Assembly (NCBI GenBank): GCA_046719465.1
Contig: JBDNCV010000093.1
Span: forward strand, 1 to 14,970
Length of the DNA stretch: 14,970 bases
From: JANWYT01 sp046719465
Lineage (GTDB): Bacteria; Chloroflexota; Anaerolineae; Aggregatilineales; Phototrophicaceae
Direction of reading: 5' to 3'
Shown: piece after piece, positions 13,414 to 14,970 of the stretch
Layout of the letters: each line of letters starts with the position of its first letter
Position numbering within the stretch: the first letter of the stretch is position 1
The notes under the pieces: generated by a model
What the model saw: only the letters and a program-made list of their open reading frames with translations
Told to the model about the DNA's origin: nothing
The model's database searches: none
Translations under genes and position numbers: made by a program

Positions 13414-14007
13414 ATGCGCATCGGGATTATCTCGGATATCCATGGAGACTATGTCACACTAGAACGAACCCTGAACAAATTGCAGCAAGAGCACCGCGTC
13501 AGCAGCATTTTGTGCGCGGGCGACCTCGTCGGGCGCGGGCCAGAGCAGAACCGCGTTGTGGAGCTTCACCGCCAGCTCGGCATCCCCACCGTGCGCGGCA
13601 ACCACGACGAGTTTTTCTACGGCTTGAGCAAGGAGAACGCCGCGTTCCTCAAGGCGCTGCCGTTGGAATGGCGCGGCGAGATCGGCGGGCGGCGCTTCTT
13701 TATGTGCCACGGCAAGCCCGGCAACAACATGTGGGGCATGTACCGCGATCACATCAGCGATACCTACCTCAACATGATGATGAAGGCGCTCAAGGTGGAT
13801 GTGCTCATCACCGGCCACACGCACGTGCCGCTGTTCGTGCAGGTCGAGGCGGGCTGTGTGCTCAACCCCGGGTCGCTCTACACGTTTGAGAGCGGCCGCA
13901 ACACCAGCCACACCTACGGCGTGCTGGACGTGGACACGATGGCGTTCGAGTTGTTCGACTCGTGCGCCGAGCAGATCGCTGTGCCCGCACCGTGGAAGGT
14001 CTCATGA
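13414..14007 (+). CDS. Metallophosphoesterase, YfcE/MJ0936 type
   Basis: This 197-residue calcineurin-like phosphoesterase uses two metals to cleave phosphodiesters or phosphomonoesters. The five family blocks are complete: D8/H10 in SDIHGD, D37 in AGDLVGRGP, N63/H64 in GNHDE, H99 in MCHGKPG and H135/H137 in TGHTHVP, followed by the NPGSL segment (151-155) typical of the YfcE group. It is compact and cytoplasmic (no signal peptide or membrane helix). GAAGG lies ten bases before the ATG. The gene overlaps the following methyltransferase gene by four bases (ATGA), so the two are translated together. The natural substrate cannot be inferred; a cyclic or aryl phosphodiesterase role is known for relatives. 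Confidence 0.9.
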   Translation: MRIGIISDIHGDYVTLERTLNKLQQEHRVSSILCAGDLVGRGPEQNRVVELHRQLGIPTVRGNHDEFFYGLSKENAAFLKALPLEWRGEIGGRRFFMCHGKPGNNMWGMYRDHISDTYLNMMMKALKVDVLITGHTHVPLFVQVEAGCVLNPGSLYTFESGRNTSHTYGVLDVDTMAFELFDSCAEQIAVPAPWKVS

Positions 14008-14765
14008 CGACCCCGGAAGTGCCGCGCCAGCACTACACCGCTGAGTACTTCCGCAAGTGGAACTATGCGGATCGCCCGTTGGGGCGCTTCAGCATGTATT
14101 GGTTTGCGCGGCGCTACTACGCGGCGCTGGTGCGGCGTTATGCCCCCGCAGGCGGCCCAGAGCGCAAGCTGTACGAGATGGGCTGTGGGCTGGGCGACCT
14201 GCTCGGCCTGCTGCAAGACGAATTCACCTGCTACGGTGTTGACCTCATCCCCTACAGCGTCGAGAGCACGCGCCGCGTCGCGCCGCGCGCCATCGCATGG
14301 ATGGGCGACGCGACCGACTTCAGCGAGTTTGCGCCGCAAGAGCTGAGCGTGATCGTGGCGCTGCACCTCATGGAGCACCTGCCCAACCCCCGCCAGACGC
14401 TGCAAGACGCTTTCAACGCCTTGCAGCCGGGCGGGTTGTTCCTATTCGCCACGCCGCACCCAGAGTACAGCTTGCGCCGCTTCAAAGACCGCGAGACGGA
14501 CGCCATCGGCAAGGATAAGACTCACATCAACTGCCACGTCCCCGCCACGTGGCGCGCGTGGAGCGAAGCGGCAGGCTTCCAAGTCCTCAAGCAGTTTGGG
14601 GACGGCCTGTGGGACGTGCCCTACTTGCCTGTGATCCCCAAGGCGCTGCAATTTGCCGCGTTTGGGATGCCCGCGCTGGCGCAAGTCCTCACGCAGACGA
14701 CGTTTATGCCGCTCGCACTGGGCGTGAACCAGATCAACATCCTGCGCAAGCCACACGCGGCATAG
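14004..14765 (+). CDS. Class I SAM-dependent methyltransferase
   Basis: This 253-residue Rossmann-fold methyltransferase has motif I YEMGCGLGDLL (57-67), the acidic residue at the end of strand 2 (D80 in CYGVDLIP), a residue pair binding adenine near GDATDF (101-106), the motif IV-like HLMEHLPNP (121-129) and a post-motif PGG (142-144). The pattern is that of the Methyltransf_11/UbiE-like group with a C-terminal extension containing a moderately hydrophobic stretch (about 213-240). The start is the ATG inside the ATGA overlap with the phosphoesterase stop. An upstream in-frame start would add 14 residues lying inside the phosphoesterase gene and is less likely. The substrate is unknown. Tight coupling suggests that the two enzymes work on one compound or pathway (inference). 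Confidence 0.88.
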   Translation: MTTPEVPRQHYTAEYFRKWNYADRPLGRFSMYWFARRYYAALVRRYAPAGGPERKLYEMGCGLGDLLGLLQDEFTCYGVDLIPYSVESTRRVAPRAIAWMGDATDFSEFAPQELSVIVALHLMEHLPNPRQTLQDAFNALQPGGLFLFATPHPEYSLRRFKDRETDAIGKDKTHINCHVPATWRAWSEAAGFQVLKQFGDGLWDVPYLPVIPKALQFAAFGMPALAQVLTQTTFMPLALGVNQINILRKPHAA

Positions 14766-14778
14766 CAGCGCCCTGTAC

Positions 14779-14838
14779 GGGCGATGCAGCGCATCACCCC
14801 TACCAATCGTGGTGGCGGACGCGGCCTGCCGCGTCCGC
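14779..14838. repeat. Tandem hairpins after the methyltransferase gene (second palindrome family, copy 2)
   Basis: The first hairpin is GGGCGATGC (14779-14787) with GCATCACCC (14791-14799), one mismatch. The second is GCGGACGCGGC (14815-14825) with GCCGCGTCCGC (14828-14838), perfect 11 bp around CT. Its core (14817-14836) is the same as the hairpin at 12052-12071 except for the loop and one swapped base pair. No T-tract follows, so it is a repeat or 3' end structure rather than a clear terminator. Confidence 0.6.
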
Positions 14839-14882
14839 TGCGCCCCTTGAAGGGGGCTGCGGCCTCGAACCGCGCCACGCGC

Positions 14883-14888
14883 TATACT
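14883..14888 (+). promoter_or_regulatory. Candidate -10 of the last gene
   Basis: TATACT lies 52 bases before the ATG at 14941. No -35 at suitable spacing is seen. Confidence 0.35.
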
Positions 14889-14940
14889 AGATATGCCTCA
14901 AGCATTGAATAGTGATTCTTCATAAGAGATAGGAGCTTGT

Positions 14941-14970
14941 ATGTCGATCAAAGAGTTTCGCCTGACGCTC
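14941..14970 (+). CDS. Start of an unidentified gene, cut by the window end
   Basis: Ten codons (MSIKEFRLTL) run to the window edge without a stop. AGGAG at 14931-14935 stands five bases before the ATG and a TATACT element lies further upstream, so this is very probably a true gene start. Ten residues are too few to assign a family. Confidence 0.7.
   Translation, partial: MSIKEFRLTL

Overview
The window looks like a chromosomal segment of a GC-rich bacterium, most likely a member of the Chloroflexota (Anaerolineae-like). That placement is inference. It rests on the combination of a ClpC-type unfoldase, a peptide/sugar-type ABC cluster, stand-alone receiver domains, and intergenic GC-rich palindromic repeats bounded by GCCTCA(T)CCCC and GGGGTGAGGC, a style I associate with that phylum. 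No rRNA, tRNA, transposase, phage gene or CRISPR array could be recognised.

Layout. 1-342 is non-coding and holds repeat copy A. 343-4685 (+) is one transport/catabolism cluster: an extracellular family-5 solute-binding protein, two DppB/DppC-type permeases whose genes overlap by one base, and a sugar-phosphate isomerase/epimerase-like TIM-barrel enzyme. No ATPase gene is present here. Repeat copy B sits inside this cluster, between the binding protein and the permeases. 4686-5001 is non-coding and contains a hairpin and the promoter of a 77-residue LexA-type winged-helix protein (5002-5235, +). That gene converges on, and overlaps by 13 bp, a family-2 glycosyltransferase (5223-5942, -). A 77-residue unknown gene (6066-6299, -) follows.

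6480-9020 (-) is a signalling operon: a membrane sensor histidine kinase with an alpha-helical outer domain and HAMP, then two receiver-only response regulators, closed by a good intrinsic terminator. Upstream of the kinase lies a four-arm GGCTAG/CTAGCC palindrome array, then the terminator of clpC (9208-11697, -), an 829-residue ClpC-type AAA+ unfoldase with a ClpP-docking loop. 11698-12071 is non-coding: the clpC promoter and leader hairpin plus repeat copy C. A secreted pectinacetylesterase/Notum-family hydrolase (12072-13205, -) is divergent from a two-gene operon (+) of a YfcE-type metallophosphoesterase and a SAM methyltransferase that overlap by 4 bases. After a double-hairpin intergenic region, the first ten codons of another gene reach the window edge.

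Most protein-coding content is conventional, and I found no clear new multi-gene system. The most interesting signals are non-coding or contextual: the nested palindromic repeat family and its position inside the ABC operon, a hairpin pair related by a compensatory base-pair change, the SOS-box-like inverted repeat in the promoter of the lone LexA-type DNA-binding domain, the GGCTAG array before the kinase operon, and the 'split hybrid' organisation of kinase plus two lone receivers.
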